Assembly (NCBI GenBank): GCA_006538405.1
Contig: BJKQ01000001.1
Location: 2,294,001-2,358,000, forward strand
Length of the DNA stretch: 64,000 nt
Direction of reading: 5' to 3'
Source of the DNA: Hansfordia pulvinata
Lineage: Eukaryota > Ascomycota > Sordariomycetes > Xylariales
Shown: one piece after another, positions 32,158 to 44,819 of the stretch
Position numbering within the stretch: position 1 is the first letter of the stretch
Layout: each line of letters opens with the position of its first letter
The notes under the pieces: generated by a model
What the model was told of the DNA's origin: nothing
The model's input: the letters and a program-made list of their open reading frames with translations, nothing else
The model's database searches: none
Made by a program: the position numbers and the translations under genes

Positions 32158-32976
32158 CTATGACGACCTGGCAGCCTTCTCGGCGGAGATCTTCTTAGAC
32201 AGCGTGGCTGTGGCCTGGACGATAAGCTTGTGCTCATGCGAGTGTATGCGGTTGGCCAGGTCGTCGCAGCTCTCGCCGGGGCGACACTCGATGCGCTCGA
32301 CCAGGATGGGCTCGCCGCGGTCGACCTCTTCGATCACGTAGTGGATCATGATGCCCGTCGTGTTGTCCTCGAGCTTGCCGGCCTGGAAGTCGTCCCACGC
32401 CCGCTGGATAGCGCCGGCGCCGTCGTACTTTCCTGGACGCGGGAGGGAAAGCCCGAGTCAGCTCTACCTCGAATCTCGTGACTGCGGAGGCTGGGAGGGG
32501 GGAAGGGGGGATGTGCGAAAGGGGGAATCGGTGGTGTTATGGGTGGTAGGCTTGTGTTAGTACTGCTAGTTGAACGCACCTGGCAGGGCGGGGTGTAGGT
32601 TGATGATGGGAATGGAGGCAGCGGCCAGAGGCCTCAGAAAGCATTCGGTGAAGACCTGCATCCAGCCGGCACAGACGATGAGGTCAGGCTGATCCTGGAT
32701 GATGCGCTGGGCGAGGGCGGCATCGTAGCGCTTGCGAGCGTCGCTGAGCTTCTCTGGGTCCTTCTCGCCGGCGGCGTGGAAGCCGTCCTTGACCATATTG
32801 AAGTAGTCGGTAGGGATGCCGGCCTGCTGGGCGCGCGTCGTCGCGAAAGCGTTCTTGCGGTTGACGGTGACCTTGACGATCTGGCCGTCTATCTGCCCCG
32901 CGACGACGGCGTCGATCAGCGCCTGCAGATTGGAGCCGCTGCCGGAGCACAGCACCGAGATGCGGGCTTGCGCCAT
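32158..32976 (-). CDS. ADE8: Phosphoribosylglycinamide formyltransferase (GAR transformylase)
   Basis: Catalyses the third step of de novo purine synthesis, formylating GAR with 10-formyltetrahydrofolate in the cytosol. Two exons on the minus strand: 32976-32580 and 32432-32158 (223 aa, the usual size of the fungal monofunctional enzyme), intron GTGCGT...CCAG. Motifs in order: ISVLCSGSGSNLQALID (phosphate-binding loop), VCAGWMQVF, INLHPALPG with the catalytic Asn-x-His (intron falls right after it), KYDGAGAI, then MIHYVIEEVDRGEPIL with the conserved His and the catalytic Asp. Nothing appears damaged. Confidence 0.96.
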
Positions 32977-33080
32977 GATGGGATGGGGTCGAGGTCGGAG
33001 TCGGAGTCGGGGGAGGTTCGGTTCGGTCGCGGGAGGAGGCCTGAGACGGAAGCCTCTCCTACTCGTTCAAGGTCGCTGTG

Positions 33081-33130
33081 GGCGTGGCGCGGCGTGGCGT
33101 GGCGTGGCGTGATGTGATGTGACGTGATGG
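33081..33130. repeat. Degenerate GGCGT/GATGT pentamer repeat in the ADE8 promoter
   Basis: About ten 5-bp units beginning about 105 bp upstream of the ADE8 start; the first part is GGCGT-like, the last GATGT-like. Confidence 0.75.
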
Positions 33131-35758
33131 TGGTGAAGGTCGTGTCAGAGTGGGCGGGCTGGCGAGGAGGGGCACTGCAGCTCGCAAAATTGTAGGCAGC
33201 CAAGATCGCGGGTAGTTTGGGTGGTGGGTTCAAGTCGCGTCTTTTCCCTGTCGCCTTCGCCCCCGTCTCACACGCAGCACGCAGGCAGACCTCCCTGGCC
33301 TTCCCGGCTGCTTCTCCGTCCCTTCCAAACCAAATCAATGCAACATTGTTTCTTCGTTGGTCCCACGAGGCGCATATGATATGTTCAATGTTCCAAAGGC
33401 GCAAATGCAATAAATAAAAGACAACGCGGGGTACATGGATTGAAACCGGCGCAGCCCAGCCAAAAGAAAGTAGGTAGGGTCGGTCTGCTGGTACGCGAAG
33501 TTTTGGCCTAATGGACTGGCAGAAACCACATACTTGCGCGGGCACCCAACCGCGTACCTGGGTAATGACCCTGAGCATTCATGCACATGTAACGAACGCT
33601 TTCATCAACGGATTACTACCGGCGGGATCAACGACATTGGGATCATTGCTGACCGACTACATGTAGGTACTCGTACAAACCTCCACAGGTTCATAATTCA
33701 TCAATTTCGCCGGCTGCAGGACCGTGCCCGCACTCATGGGTCTTAACGTGGAAACCCGCTGTCCCGAAATGCAAATGAAAGCAAGCATGCAGCAGACGTA
33801 GGTAGGAGCAGTTCTGGACTTCTACCGTTCAGCAGCAGCAAAAGAAAAAGGCATCGTAACCGGGGCCATTCGTCCTGAGACGCCCGCGCCGGACATCTCG
33901 AGGCCGAATTTCGCTTCGGTAGAGTGGCGTTCCTACGAGTACTCGTAATCACACGAGGACCGGAATGAACACGGACACCAGGCAACCATCTCGCTCTCGC
34001 CCATGAGCCACGGACCTGTCCGCCGGGCCGGGCAGTCAGCGCGGACGCGGGACTGGCACCATCAATAGGTAAATAAGGTACCTAAGCCACTGACCCCTGC
34101 CTTGCATACGAGCACGCGTGAAGACCAGGTACGGCCACTTGGTCTGCAATCTGGATGATGTTTGTACCATGTTATATCTGCCTTGGGATAAGGAGTACTC
34201 GTCCCAGCGCCCAGCGGGGATTGGCTTCGGCAAGATGGTGTGTCCGCAGGTTGATGTCATTCGCAGCCTGTCTCAGCCACAGAGACCGCAGCGTGGCCTC
34301 CTTGGCGGTAGTTGCTCAGTCGTATCCGGATGGAGGGCAACATCAATGCAACCATGCGATCCGTCGGACAGCCAGCCAGCCTCCTGGGCCGCGGCCCCTG
34401 ACCTGACCCTGGCCGGATCTGCGTACGAACACACACACGGCGTTGCTGCCCTGCTGATGAGGACTCGTCAATGCTGCTTCTGCCGTATGTTCCCGGCCTC
34501 ACCCTGCGGGACCCCCTGTGCTGCGCCAGGCGGAGTTCGTTCGTGTGAATCTGGAAAGGCCCCGCAGCTCCGTGACGAGGCTGCCCACGGTCGAGAGGCC
34601 TCGCCGGCATGTCCGGCGAACATACCAGTGCTACGAGTAATCGGCGCCAGACGAGGGGCTGCCTCCCATACCGGCTGACTGGGCTTCTTTGGGACGTCTG
34701 GGCCGGAGCTGCTTTCTCGTATTGCAGCAGAGTACTCGTGAGGTATGGAGCCGCCCCGGGAACAGCGGTCCTGCGCGGAGCGGACCTTTCTCTGTCTCTC
34801 CTCCTCCCCGCCCCTCCTTCTTCCGGTTTTTGATTCCTTAGTCCTACCCACCCCCCAATGCGAATACAACATCCCTGTGATACTCGTATAACAACCATGT
34901 GCCTGGCATGCGATGGCAGACCGCCGCTGGGAAACCGGCCGACGCTGGGGACGCGCCGCCAGGTCCAGATGGATGCATGCAAGCCAGCGACAGCAGACAC
35001 AACCTCACTCCCGGTACGAGTACATACCTAGTAAGGTAGGTAGGCAGGTTATGTAGGTTTTATTAGTATGTAGGTACGAGTAGGAAGGTGTAGTGAAACT
35101 GTCAACAACAGCACTGGTAGGTGCCGGGCTCGGTGTCAAGTTGGAGGTCTTGCGCGGTCCCGTCTGTGCTTGCGCAGTAGCGCCGGAGGTAAAAGTCGCC
35201 GTGCCCATCCAGGACGTTTGTTTGCCCTGCTGGGCGGCGTGTGCCCTTGGCACTTTTGGTCAATTGATCCTGGCAATCTCGCGCGGGGCCCTGACAGGAG
35301 CTACTATCGAATGCGCGATGGGGCGCCGGGGTCTACGGATGCTGGAGTCGCCGGGCCTGGCAGGTCCTTTGGCCCCCTCGGTGATGAGCGTCCACCGCAC
35401 CCCGAAGGCTCCAAGATCACATGGGCGGCCCAGCCAGTCCTGATGAATCCTGCCCGGCCGTGTTTGCGGGACTCGACGGTTGTACGGTTAGGAACGAGTG
35501 CTCGTGTCAGCTGTTGGGTTGTAAAGGGAAGGGTAAGGAAGGAAGAGACCCGGTATTTACTTGGACAGTACTCGTACCCGGCGTGCATTGGATGTTTTAT
35601 ACAGTCGATCTTGCACACGCGTCACGATGGGCCTACAGTTACATCTTCGGTGCATGCGGACGATGACTCCCAGATACATGGAACCTAAGAGGCTAGGTAG
35701 GTACTCGTACCTAACGTTAGGTACATGTATGCAGCCACACACTGTGGCGGAAATATGA

Positions 35759-35776
35759 TTTTTTTTTTTTTTTTTT
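35759..35776. repeat. Homopolymer T run of 18 bp
   Basis: An isolated T tract in non-coding DNA. Confidence 0.85.
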
Positions 35777-38700
35777 AGGAGTGGCTGCGCAGCATATCCA
35801 TCTTCTTGATGCGACAGGTACATGCAATAATTTACCGAATGCTCCATGGACAAGTAACGATATGCTGACGGCTTCCATGGTGCGGGCCGGTGGAAAGTCT
35901 AGAAGATTACGGGGCATGGGTTCATTGGGGGGGTAATGAAGTACCTACTTGGTAGACGTACCGTATGCATGGTGAGGTCTGCCACAGTCTAAATGTTCCA
36001 TGGATCCGTGTAGATCACCGGGCTTGGGCTTCGTCTCACAGGCACGGACACGCCACGACACCCGCCCACCTGCCCCCCCGTCCATGGACAACATTGGATG
36101 TACGCGTAGGAAGGCCCGTGTGTCGACTGCTATCTACGACTACGAGCAGACTCTTTTGTACGGACATGTCGCACCAAGCAGGTCTGCAAGTGTCGCCTCA
36201 GGCTCTCCGAATGGTCTGCAGCCAGCGGCAGTCAAAGGTTAAGGGATGTCTTCAAAGAACCCATCCGTCCGTACCTGTCCAGGCTGCGGCATGCTAACCA
36301 AAGAGCGGTCTGACGAGTTGTTTCGTACGCGGACGCGGTGGCCAAAACCCAACATGTGCCGAAACGAGGATGTTTCCACGTACGAGTACACGCATCGGGC
36401 TCTCATACTCGTCATCGTCAGTCTCCGTGCAAGCTGAAGCCCCAGGATCCGGCAGTCGTGAACCCTCCCCGCGGTCCATGGGCACCTAGGTATCTACCTA
36501 GATACGAGTGCCTGCTACCTGCCACACTGACAGCGTCCCAGCATGAGTACTCCTTGTTACTCGTAGATACACGTGGGCTGCGGTAGACATGGGCGTACGA
36601 GCAACAGGGTGCCACTGTTCATATCCGGTAGGCCTGTCTGTTGCTGGGAGAGAGTCAATAATAATCACGTGCACGAGTCTAGTTTTCGCAGGCCCTCGAG
36701 AGGGGCCGGTATTGGCAGCCACCGTGGTGATGATGATATGCGATTGCAGGTGCCGACCTGGGCAAGGCCTTATCTGACAATGACCCGACCATGACATCAA
36801 CCACATGGGGTCCTCATCAGCCCTGGCAGCCGTAACCTCCCGCCTCGCGTGGACGGATGATGGGAGATGAGTTGTCGACCAGGTCCATAGCCCCCCATGC
36901 TACGAGTACTGCTGAACGAACAAACGAACGAATGAACGAACAAACGTGCGGAGGAACGGACCATGTTGGTTGGGATGAAATGCAGGGTGACAGGCAGGCC
37001 ATGGCGACATCGCCGTTGCTCGAAAACTGCGCTCGACCCTACCTGCGAGACCTGTTACCTGAAGCCTGCGTGTGAGCCACACCCCCCGGCCGCCCCCGTT
37101 ATGGCCCCATCCGTCTGTCGTGCCCGTTTCGATTGCGGCTCTACTAGTAACGTGCTTGGCTCCGCATGTCACCACATAAATGTCGAATAACCGTGACAAC
37201 CTGGTTCGTACGTGTCGGACTGGAAGTATGGGGGGCTCCTCTTCATCTCTGCGGCGGTGACTACAGATTCTGAGAAGAAGGAAATAAAGGAAATAAAAAA
37301 ATCGCGACTCACGTGGGAGCCCTGTGGTCGCGTACACGTCATTTGGCCGACCTTCCCCATGGCGTTGAGGCAGTTCTGTCTATTGCAGGTCGTCCTTCTG
37401 TGGCCCCTACGGCCCCTTAGGTGGTAGGTAGGTAGCGAATCCTCGTCCACAGCACCACCCAAAGTACGAGTATACGTATCCGCGATGCAGCCGCTGGGCC
37501 GCAGCTGACAGGGATCACCTTGTCGGCGCGCAGTTATACGACAAGGCTGGTGTCTTTGTCCGCGTCCTACGAGTACTCCGGCGTGCCTTTCTCTTGGAGT
37601 CAACTTTCTCTTCCTTTCTGTGAACGATCGTGTTTCATCAGTGTCGACTCTCGGCTTCCAAGATGGGCTCATGCAGGGACCACGCGGCACATGATGCTTC
37701 CCACAGGCTATCAGTAGGTATCTAAGGCTCCCGTATCTTACATGTGGGTGCGGTAAGGAGGTGCGAGTACATGTAGGTAAGGTATGTAGGAATCCGTAGA
37801 AACGGCAAGATCCGGAGGCTCGCGGTGACTTGCTACAACTGGACGTGCGCACGCCGCACTCCTCTCGGAGCGCATCGCAATCTCGACAAGATCGCGGGCT
37901 GCGGACAGAGACCGGAGAGCGCCGGCAGAGGCTTTGGGGCCCTGCTGGGGACCCGATGGCAAAACGCCGCGTCGCCCCATCGCCGTTTTGTTCCCGCTCG
38001 CCCGGGCGATTGGCGGACCGGCATCGCAGGGCATCGCAAGACAAACAGGCAGTACGAGTACTGGCTGCACTTGCTTGCATGAGCTTCTCCAGTCCGGCGC
38101 ATCGAGTCCAAGCCTGCCCCCGGTCGGTGCAGAATGCAGAAGGGGTGGACGCGTCAGGGGTCAACCATCGCGCAACGCCGGGCACGAGTACATCGGTATC
38201 GCATGTGGCGTCGTCGGGGCGTTGGGCGATGGGTACCTACATGTAGGTAGTCACCCAGGTGCCCAGGTACCATGGATTGGATACGTACCTAGATCTAGCT
38301 GTACGTACGAGTAGGCACGAGCCTCATGGCCAATCGAAGCCCGGTAGACTGCAGCGGCTAGCGTAGCAAACATCCACGATGTCCGGCTTCGAAATAATGA
38401 AGGGGCCGGAGCAGCTCGACTTCACGACTCGACAGGCAGGCCTGCCGTCTTGAGACGCAGTCGGGCAGTGTCTTCTACGTTGATGGCACTCGATGGGCTG
38501 GTTGGTTGCCGGGTTGCGAATTGCACGGGCGTCACCAATGGCAGTCGAGTTTCAATGCCGTCTCGAACAGGGTCGTTGCCGCCACTATCCCACCTGTGAG
38601 AAGCGCACTGCGACGTGCCACACAAGAAGCTGTGGGCGGGCCGAGGCTGCTGGAGCCGCTTCTCTGGTCTGTCTCCTCTCTCGGCTCTGTCGCATAGGCC

Positions 38701-39791
38701 GGCGGTGTTGCAGTCGGCGTTGGAAGGCTCGGATGGACGTTTGGTCCTTGTTTCGAGGCTCTTCAAACATCGGATGCCCAGGACGACTTGCTATGGCACC
38801 TGCTCGTCCTTGTAGATCCAGAGGTCTTGCCAGGTAGTATGGGGCGGTGAGCACCAACCAGGCACATGCAGAGTACTCGTACGAGTACCCGAGGTAGGTA
38901 GGTACACGCACCGGCCGTCAGCCAGCAAGCTGCATTGCAGAATCCCACCCAAACACCCTGTTGCCCTGTCCTCCACCGCGGCCTAGAGATGCTACTGCGC
39001 TGCGCCGTGGCTGCAGACGATCTTTCCCAGCCGGCCCGTCGTCGAGCGGAAAAGCAGTTGGTCGGTCAGGCCGGGGCTGGCGCTGCAGAGTTGTGGCCAA
39101 CCGGCCTCCATCATGTGCCTCTCGCCCTCTCCGTTCCGTATCCCAACCCGAGGTACAAGCAGCAGGTTGTGCTTGAGCGAGCCGAGTGCAGACTATCGCT
39201 AGACCACCAGTGCCAGGACCTGACGGAGTACGGACAGGCAGACTTGCCATTATTAGCGTGGTCCCTGAATCAGATGCCGCCCTAAAGACCAAGGAACATT
39301 GAACCTTCTTTGGGTTGCGGAGCCTCTCCGGTCAGATCTCGTACTCGAGCGGACGGAGTACCGTAGATGGATATCCCGAATGCAGATGGCGAGTCAGTAC
39401 TCGTGCGAGTACATGTCCCCTTGCCCACCTGTACGTCAGGCTCCTTCACCAACGGTTCGAGTTGATGGGTCTATAAAAAAGGTGTGGCTCACGCCTCGCT
39501 ACTCGTTCGCGGGCCTCCATAACCTCTGGATGGGCGGGTGGGAGAGTCAAGAGTTCGAAACCAATGCCGGATCGGCCAGGAGTGTAGCAGGCGCGACCTG
39601 ACGACCAGGCCAGGCGTTCGCGATCTCGACGGCGACGGCAACGGCGACGGCGGCGGCGGGCTGGCGGGCTGGGATGGTCCCACTTTGCCTGTACTCGTAC
39701 CAGAGCTAGCGGGGCCCCCTGACGCTTGGGGTCATTGTGACCTCAAAGCACACGAATCCTTCCCGGCGCCCTGGGGCTAGAGCCGGCGATC

Positions 39792-39815
39792 GGGGGGGGG
39801 GGGGGGGGGGGGGGG
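39792..39815. repeat. Homopolymer G run of about 24 bp
   Basis: An isolated G tract in non-coding DNA; the exact length is uncertain. Confidence 0.85.
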
Positions 39816-42800
39816 AGGAACTGGTAGCTGGCCGACAATTTCTTTCAGATATGGGTAAAATGGCATGGTGATCGCTTAGCGCCAACCTTCGATTCCGCGC
39901 GCGCCGGCGCTCGCTGCGGCGCCGTCGAAGTTGTCTTGTTGTCGAATGCTCCCCTGACGAATCCCTGCCGTGCCTGTCTCTACGGAGTACAGTCCGGCTG
40001 CCCAAGGTGGCAGCAGTCACTCCACCGCCTCTCCTCCGTGCTTCTGCTGGCCGAGAAACGGCATACTCGTAGCCAGCCCTTGGCTTCGGGGGTCCGATCG
40101 TGGCGCACTTGGGCGACGGCGCGTATCTCAGACACAGTAATCAGGAAAAATGAGGCTACTGACACGGCGTGCATGTGGCTCTGTCGCCTCTCACCACTCT
40201 CATGCATACGAGGACTGTCCGGGGCGGAGCCAGGAATAGCACCGGCGGGCGGTTGGTGCTTCTCATAATCAGCCCACCTGCGGCCGAACAAGTAAGAGAG
40301 GTACGCGTACCTGTGTGAGAGCATTCGCGGCGGCACGTGCCTTTGCAATAGCCAATGCTCCTACTTGTACAAAACACACCCGTGCTACTCTCTCTTGCGA
40401 GCCGCTGCGGGCGGGCTTGGCTTGACTTGGCCCGGCCCTTGGATGGCCTGGCCCAGCCTGGTCTTCTCTCGACTGACAGAAGCGCGACTGAACAGCCAGC
40501 TGGATGGATCTGGGCACGTCGCAAGGCCCGGAAAGTGGTGGAGACGGATCTGGACTGCTCGCGGCTCCACAGCAGCCGAGCGGTCTCCTCGACACCTCAG
40601 TACCAGGTATCCTTTCACATGTGCTCCATATCGTAGTACGAGTCTTCATAGGAAAAGGCGCCAGCGGCAGAGAGATAACGGGTGGACGGGAGACGGAGTT
40701 CAATTGGAGCCTTCGAGGGTTTAGCTTATCAGGCTGGCGCAGCGTTGGATGATGCGTCGTTCTGGTACGAGCCCGCCGCCGGAGACTACCGTCGGAGTTG
40801 CGCAGCGGTGCTCCGTTAGACACACCCGACGCCGTGTCTGCGCTGGTTGCTCACGTGCCTCATTGGGGTTTCTTCGCTGGTCTCGCGCAATCGAAAAGAC
40901 GGCGGCTGAGAGAAAAGGCTGCTGGAAGTCCTTGGCGGCGTTATGCGGAGAATGAGGCGCATGTGCCTATGAGGTATTGAATGTACCGCTCAAAGGCGCG
41001 AGGTAGGTGCACGTACAGAACGAGGACATGTATCTACCTACCTACCTATATCGAGCCAAGGCATCACGGGCGAGAAGCATCGCTGCGCATCGGGCGCAGG
41101 CGCAGCACTTCGCAGGCGTGAGGCGGCCTGGTGGATACTCGTGCCGAGTCTCGAAGAGACCGAGGCGGCCAGACTATGGAGTCTTGACCCGTAGGTGCAG
41201 GCATGGACGAGAGTCTCAAACGAGTATTCGTACTGCGAGTACGGGGATCCCCATTGCCAGCATTCATTCAGCGGCGGCCGGCAGCCTGTGGTGGAGATCC
41301 ATTGATGCGATAGGCGCGCGCTACGCACAGTAAAACGACCTCCAGTACTCGTTGCGGACCCTCACAACGCCAGGTCGTCTTGTTGGCAGCAGGAGACCGT
41401 TATTGGATCCAGCCGTGGCGGGTAGGTTATTTTTAAGTGCCGCCCGCTGCTCATGCACACCTTTCGTGAGCGCCGGACCAAGCGTCACTGGCACTGCCAC
41501 CGCTAACAAACATGACCGGCTCTGCGTAAGGCCACGAGGGCTCTGCCGCGTTGCTGACGGGTGTTTGCGGAGGTGGCTACGAGTATATCCGCTGCCATTG
41601 GGGCTGAGGGAGGGTCCGTTTTCTGTACGAGCAGGCGGGATTCCGCTGTGGCTTTGTTGGCGCACGCAAAGGGATCCGTTGGCATTCACCCAATGTTTAC
41701 TCTGTCAGGAGAGTAGAGTACAAGGTCGCGGCGACGAGCTGATGACATGGGGGATCGTGGCAAAGCCCGCCAGCCCTTGGGAGAGTGATCTCCATCAATG
41801 GAATCGTCGCCCTGATCCTTCTCCATTCCGTTGCGGCCCTCAAGCCATTGGTTCGTCCAATTCATCGCCGAGCGGTCTTTGTTCGGGACGCTGCGCTCCC
41901 CAGGCCAAACCCGTCAGTTGGAGTGCTCTCCGTACAAGTAGGTACTTACTTATCCAGTAAGTACAAGTACGAGTAGCTCAGAGGGGTTCCTTAGGTCTGG
42001 TTGCGTGGGAGTGCGCGTTTGTATCCCGGCATTCGTTCGCGCGGAACCAAAGGGCACGGGACCAAGGGGATACATCCAATGTCTGGGGGAACCCAAGACC
42101 ACTTTCCCCAGTCTTCGGCTCGCTCACAATCCCCGGTAGATGAGGCTTCATGTTGGACAGAGACTGAAGTACCTACCTACATATAGGGAGATCGCCGAGA
42201 GAAGGGTATTGGGCAAGAGGCAGTAGGTAGGGTCCAGTGGCAGGCAGGCCTGCTGAGTGTGCGAGTATCAGGATCAATGCCAGTGGGCTCCACGTCCGTA
42301 AAATGCATTTATCAGATCTACGGATAGGTACTGGAGGTCGTGCCTGCCTGCAAGCGCATGTACTCGTACGAGCACCGTCCCTACCTACGTTGGTACAGTG
42401 AGATAGTCCTGGATGATTCCACGTACCGCGCTCATAAGCAAGTACCTTGCGCTGCTGGTAAAGGGGATGGACCAGAGTGCCGTCTCTTGATATCCACGCT
42501 TCATGGGGCTGGCTGACGTTGCTGGGCGTGCTGGGGTCGAGTGGTATTACGAGTACTAGTTCTCGTGCTGGCTAGCTACGAGTACACACATGTACCGTAC
42601 ATGTAGTGACGGGAATAAGCTGATGAAAATGCTCATCCGATCGTCGCCTGACGATGACTGATGAGTGAGTCGCCTTACTGGCGTGCCATGCGTGCCTGGT
42701 CTGCCGTTCGGAGCGCTCCTCCCTTGTGCTTTCTTTCACTGCGAACCCGACTCCTGGCCAGGTACCTGATCTGCTCACCTTGTTCTTCTCACCTCTGATG

Positions 42801-43039
42801 TAATTGCATAGGCGCCGACCTCAACATCTACGACTGGTATCGTCAACATCGTGACGACAGGTACTGGCGTGGTCTCCGCTCCTCTACTCTACGAGTACTT
42901 TGAGCCGACGTACTCGTAGGAAATGCCACCCGAGCCAGCTACCTAACCTACTCGTACCTTATCAACTGCGTACCTCAGACCCGACTGGACCATTCACGAC
43001 CGGGAACCCTGGCTCCTGCCGTCGTCTTGCATACAGGTG

Positions 43040-44190
43040 AGAAAAGTACCCGGTTTGCCTGACCTGCCGTGCCTGCTACCTGCTCCATACGATACAACCT
43101 CATCCCGTCTGGTGTCTTCATCACTCCCGTCTGCACCTCATTGCCTTGGGCCCCGAGTCCCTTGTTTTTGTTTTCATCTTTTCTCACTTCCTCTGCCTCT
43201 GCCTCTGCTTTTGCTTTTTGCCTCTACCTCTGCCGCTGCATCTATCTGCGTTGCCACCTCGGCTGTCCCGCATCCTGTACGCGCCCCCTCCCTGCCACAC
43301 CCACTCACGCACCAACCTGCCTGCCCGCCCGAGTCTGCCATCCACCCGCTCTCTTCCCCATATCGCCACTACCACCACCACCATCATTACCCCGTGTTCA
43401 AGCAAGGGCTTTTGAGGTTGTCCGTACCTATGCTCTCCATTGCCAACCCGCAGCTCACCCGTACGGATTGCCTCATCTGCCGTTGCTTGGTGGCCCGGTT
43501 TTGAGTGTTTCGAGCATCGCCTCCTGTCTCTCCCTCGTCGTTGACACTGACCACCTGCCTCTAATAACAAGCGTCTTCTTTGATTACCTGCTGGGCCCTT
43601 GGACAAGGATTGACCCTCACAACCCTGAAACCCGCTGGATTCCATCTATCTCGCACAACGCGAGGCGCCCCCGATCGAACCAGCGAGCGGACCAACGAAC
43701 CGCCCAGGCCATCATTACCCACGCCCGCCGGCCCGTGTCTTGTCTTGGCTTCCAGTCTTGTGCTCCGTCGCCCCAGCCCAGCACAGCCCGCCAGCCTCCC
43801 GCCCACTGCGAGCCTGCATGTAGCGCCCGCCGCCGCTCTTTTCTTTCCTCGCCTTTGCCCTTGCATGCAACCGGCCTTCTTTTTCATTATTCTTGTCTCT
43901 GGCCCCTCTGCCGCCTCAAACGCCTCGCCCGCGACTCCGGCTTCTGTCCGCCTCGCCACGGCTGCTCGACTGGCCTTTCGCCCACGCTGCCAAAAGCGCC
44001 TTTCGCCACGCACGCACGCACGCACGACTCGTCAGATCACTGCCGGCTAGAGTGAATTGACTGCGTGCTCACCCACTCCACCTGTTGTTTGCTGCCGTCA
44101 TCCTTCCTGGTTGGCTGTTGGCGGTCGCGTCGGCTTTGCGTTCGCCGCTTGTCTGTCATCCATCTAGCCACCATTGCCACCAGCGTGTGT
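43040..44190 (+). promoter_or_regulatory. Long pyrimidine-rich promoter/leader region
   Basis: The + strand changes sharply here to C/T-rich sequence with CTCTGC repeats near 43190-43240 and the TACGAGTA octamers stop. This looks like the core promoter and long 5' leader of the gene at 44820. The 328-aa frame 43069-44055 is a by-product of this composition. Confidence 0.4.
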
Positions 44191-44653
44191 GTAAGTCAAT
44201 CCCTCCTCCGCTTTTCTGGATCTGCTGTTTGCGCACTCGCGTGTTCGGTCTGCATCTTCTGCGGCTGTGGGCGAGAGTGAGACCCCCTCCCCCACTGTGG
44301 ACTCTGCTTTAAGAAAACACGGCTGGGCCCCAGACGCTTTGGTTTGCCGGACGCGGCTCGACATTTTGCATACGGAGTACCACGTTGTCAGATTTCTCCA
44401 TTGCTGCAATTCCGCTGCGCGGTCAAGCGAAGCGGCAGATAGACAGACACGACCGGTACATCAGTCGCAATCGCGGAACTGCAACGCTCTGAAGCACCGG
44501 CAAACCTTACGATCTTTCGGCCCTCGCTGCATGAGCGACTGTGCGCGCGCGAACCTCTGGGGTTCAACCCGATCTGCCATAGCGCCCGGGCACGCAAACA
44601 TTGGCCCAGTGCCCTCCATTACGAATCCCGGAAGCACTTGCTGACCTGTACAG
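44191..44653 (+). other. Possible 5'-UTR intron
   Basis: A perfect donor GTAAGT at 44191 and a branch-like TGCTGACC with acceptor TACAG ending at 44653 could define a 463-bp intron in the leader of the 44820 gene. There is no coding test for it. Confidence 0.3.
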
Positions 44654-44819
44654 TCGCGTGGTCGCAACGTGTAGTTGACTGGCCATCGGCAGCAGGCTTT
44701 CCGCTCGCCCTCCTCAGCCTGGGCCGGGTCGCAGCATCACCTCCAAAGGCCGTTCTATCGCATCGCGCCCACTACCGTGAGCCACGATTTTGAGACGACA
44801 TTGAACTCGAGAAGTCACG

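Larger units (their letters stand above)
32977..43039. other. 10 kb gene-poor interval rich in a recurring octamer
   Basis: I found no conserved coding sequence; the longest frames (for example 37169-38185 on minus, 338 aa) have no recognisable content. The DNA is not AT-rich and shows no transposon relic I can name. It is densely marked by TACGAGTA/TACTCGTA (for example 33668, 33934, 35015, 38874, 38880, 42361, 42548, 42577, 42890, 42911, 42949) and by TAGGTACCTA/CCTACCTACC-type elements. The left end is the ADE8 promoter. Confidence 0.6.

Noticed and set aside
37169..38185. 338-aa minus-strand frame in the gene desert
   Set aside because: Contains the intergenic octamers, lacks any domain, and the composition is that of non-coding DNA.
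43069..44055. 328-aa plus-strand frame
   Set aside because: Product of a C/T-rich leader (Ser/Leu/Pro/Cys/Ala-rich); competing frames exist in the same stretch.
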